Assembly (NCBI GenBank): GCA_027922465.2
Contig: BQMF02000048.1
Location: 1,116,001-1,180,000 of the forward strand
Length of the DNA stretch: 64,000 nt
Direction: 5' to 3'
Origin: Turritopsis dohrnii
Taxonomy: Eukaryota > Cnidaria > Hydrozoa > Anthoathecata > Oceaniidae
A program made the translations under genes and the position numbers. This document shows positions 63,401 through 64,000 of this stretch, one piece after another. The notes under the pieces were generated by a model. The model was not told the DNA's origin, ran no database searches, and saw only the letters and a list, made by a program, of their open reading frames with translations. Position 1 is the first letter of the stretch. Each line of letters opens with the position of its first letter.

Positions 63401-64000
63401 GAGGATTTCCTGCAATTTGTTGAGTTCGTTGCGTCCTTTTGCAAGTACATCATTGAGACTGTTTCCAGATGATGTGGCTTGTGACGCGTCAAAGACGATT
63501 CGGCAAGGGGTACTGATGGAATTCCCCTTCCAGACGGCCCGCCAAGGGATGTAATTTTGGATTGGATTTTCTTGTAACATGAGTTGAACGTCTTGAGGTA
63601 GGTTTTTAGTGTACTCGACAAATCCCATTTGTTGCAGTTTATTCTCTGAGTTGAGTACATCCTCCTTATCTTGAGCGTTGGCTGGATGATTCAGTTTCCG
63701 GAGTTGTTGACGATAAACCTTCATTGCCAGATCTTTGTTTGGAGAAAGCTTCGATTGTGGATTATCAATGAATGGAAGTGTTGCAGATGTTGTAGAAGAT
63801 TCAAGATCAACATAGACTGAAGATTCAATGAGGCTTTGCTCAACCTCCTCTTTAATGCTGATTGCTTTGATTGCTTCGTGGTTCTTGCAGGATTGACAGT
63901 TCCGGCAAGTTGGGCATTTGTAGCTGATCTCGTGTCCGGTTGACTCCACTTCTTCGAACACTCGTTGTAGCTTTGATAGATGAACTTGGGTTGGGCAAAT
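60458..64000 (-). CDS. BEL/Pao LTR retrotransposon Pol (partial, runs off the window)
   Basis: Open from the window edge to the stop at 60,458 (over 1,170 codons). The first in-frame start-like codon inside is GTG, so the true start is upstream. The order is reverse transcriptase (YVDD in DDVYVDDCISG), RNase H (LDFGDASKS, PRAELYTA, FTDSQICLHW, DMAADIGTR), then integrase with an HHCC zinc site (HWNHPVYKH, CIRKQCLRC) and DDE core (TQVDLSGPY, FCDSGSQLVKG, NGKAERKIQEI). It ends in the C-terminal domain typical of BEL/Pao (LQVGDIVLFTKTD, VRNLVLIRS). A CxxC-rich stretch (CPTCRNCQSC) near the visible start may belong to the protease/gag junction. Motif A reads HSHISKMY, where Asp is expected before ISKMY. 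Copies of this family are retrovirus-related but have no recognisable envelope here. Confidence 0.93.
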   Translation of the reverse strand: MCPTQVHLSKLQRVFEEVESTGHEISYKCPTCRNCQSCKNHEAIKAISIKEEVEQSLIESSVYVDLESSTTSATLPFIDNPQSKLSPNKDLAMKVYRQQLRKLNHPANAQDKEDVLNSENKLQQMGFVEYTKNLPQDVQLMLQENPIQNYIPWRAVWKGNSISTPCRIVFDASQATSSGNSLNDVLAKGRNELNKLQEILIRWSMHRVALHSHISKMYNTVRLKESDWCYQRYIWNEDLNPDNIPDEKVIKTLIYGVRPSGNQAVFGLRKVAQLSASEYPEVNETIQDDVYVDDCISGEDTREVAHRRADELELVLNRGGFRLKGVTFSGEDPPANLTNDGETIFVGGMKWFVKEDTLSINISDLNFAKKQRGKKPSNMTNVIPKKLTRRHCSSKVSEVFDLTGKVAPIVASLKMDLQVLVSRKLDWDDVIPDDLRPLWESNFDLIKSIGTLRFNRAIVPEDAVDLNINTLDFGDASKSMLCSCVYARFKRRNGSFSCQLVFARTRVVPKDMSQPRAELYTALTNAYTGEIVRRSFKDFHKSSIKFTDSQICLHWLSNDEKPLKLWTRNRVIETLRFTSRQQWYYVQSKDMAADIGTRKGVTIHDVNQDSTWINGFPWMTLQSTSFPMLSSDEIKLNENEVLEAEKEVNAHFVKHIPDNLKDRYAFSGYLIDPNRHAFSKVVRILAYVIRFCNHLLKRGQQQSTQLTEAELKTSADYFFRMGTCEVIQFVQPKKYEKFTSRKGNLLIYTGRILPEDEVTIVGRYTTTMRDLASTTFCVPVLDKDSPIAYSVVLDVHWNHPVYKHSGVESTLRCILKTVYIIEGRQLVKCIRKQCLRCRYLMKKTIEATMGPIPECCITIAPPFYGTQVDLSGPYLAYSPLHKRTTIKIWLAVFCCCTTTTTSIKIMDDYSSEAFIMAFIRFSSNYGFPKRLFCDSGSQLVKGCDDMRLIFSDIQHQIHKRVAVEFTVCPVGGHNMNGKAERKIQEINKSIEKSAQNERLSLLQWETLVSIIANSINDLPITIGSKTDVENLDLITPNRLLLGRSNERSPTGEMIVCNNPLKLLKLNTKIYNCWFESWLLNHVPKLMEQRKWFDGDKNLQVGDIVLFTKTDTAISSTYQYGIISEVEPTKDGTVRNVRVKYRNSNESLNRETFRSVRNLVLIRSIDEMDFMDELHDKSKVN

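Noticed and set aside
63959..63961. GTG at 63,961 as start of the BEL/Pao protein
   Set aside because: The frame stays open to the window edge and GTG is not a usual eukaryotic start. The true start is outside.

Overview
The window is eukaryotic, AT-rich animal DNA. Two genes with many introns (GT-AG junctions whose phases agree) and one intronless rhodopsin-type GPCR sit in a landscape dominated by transposable elements, small inverted-repeat elements and minisatellites. Intronless class A GPCRs, long repeat-filled introns and element classes such as BEL/Pao, piggyBac and restriction-like-endonuclease LINEs suggest an early-branching or invertebrate metazoan, with a cnidarian as my best guess. 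Nothing bacterial (operons, CRISPR, Shine-Dalgarno sites) was seen.

Layout. 1-12.8 kb is gene-poor and holds several small inverted-repeat elements. 12,855-14,237 (+) is a complete intronless GPCR of 460 aa. 16,252-20,397 (-) is a complete seven-exon F-box gene that I assemble to 391 aa and recognise as FBXO4 (F-box plus atypical GTPase-like C-terminal domain). 20,678-47,295 (+) is a complete fourteen-exon gene that I assemble to about 615 aa and recognise as the centriolar leucine-rich-repeat protein CEP78. FBXO4 and CEP78 are head to head, about 280 bp apart.

The CEP78 introns are transposon traps. Intron 1 holds a 5'-truncated jockey/CR1-type LINE. Intron 4 holds a 1.34 kb element with a 6-bp target duplication. 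Intron 5 (12 kb) holds a tandem satellite, a second GPCR broken by a piggyBac element at TTAA, and a foldback element. Intron 7 holds a 2.1 kb palindromic element with another element nested in one arm. Introns 10 and 12 hold two different inverted-repeat elements, and intron 13 a 30-bp minisatellite.

48.9-52.2 kb (-) carries an intact 1087-aa ORF of a non-LTR retrotransposon with a restriction-like endonuclease and a strongly structured leader. 53.9-59.5 kb (-) holds the last five exons (229 aa) of an unidentified coiled-coil gene. Its large intron contains a decayed LINE and a 1.48 kb foldback element. 59.8-64.0 kb (-) is the 3' part of a BEL/Pao LTR retrotransposon that continues past the window edge; its reverse transcriptase motif A carries His where Asp is expected.

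FBXO4 (ubiquitin ligase adaptor) and CEP78 (centriole/cilium, itself linked to ubiquitin ligase control in vertebrates) may share a promoter. The other genes are independent. All identifications come from reading motifs and from remembered human family members; no database search was run.
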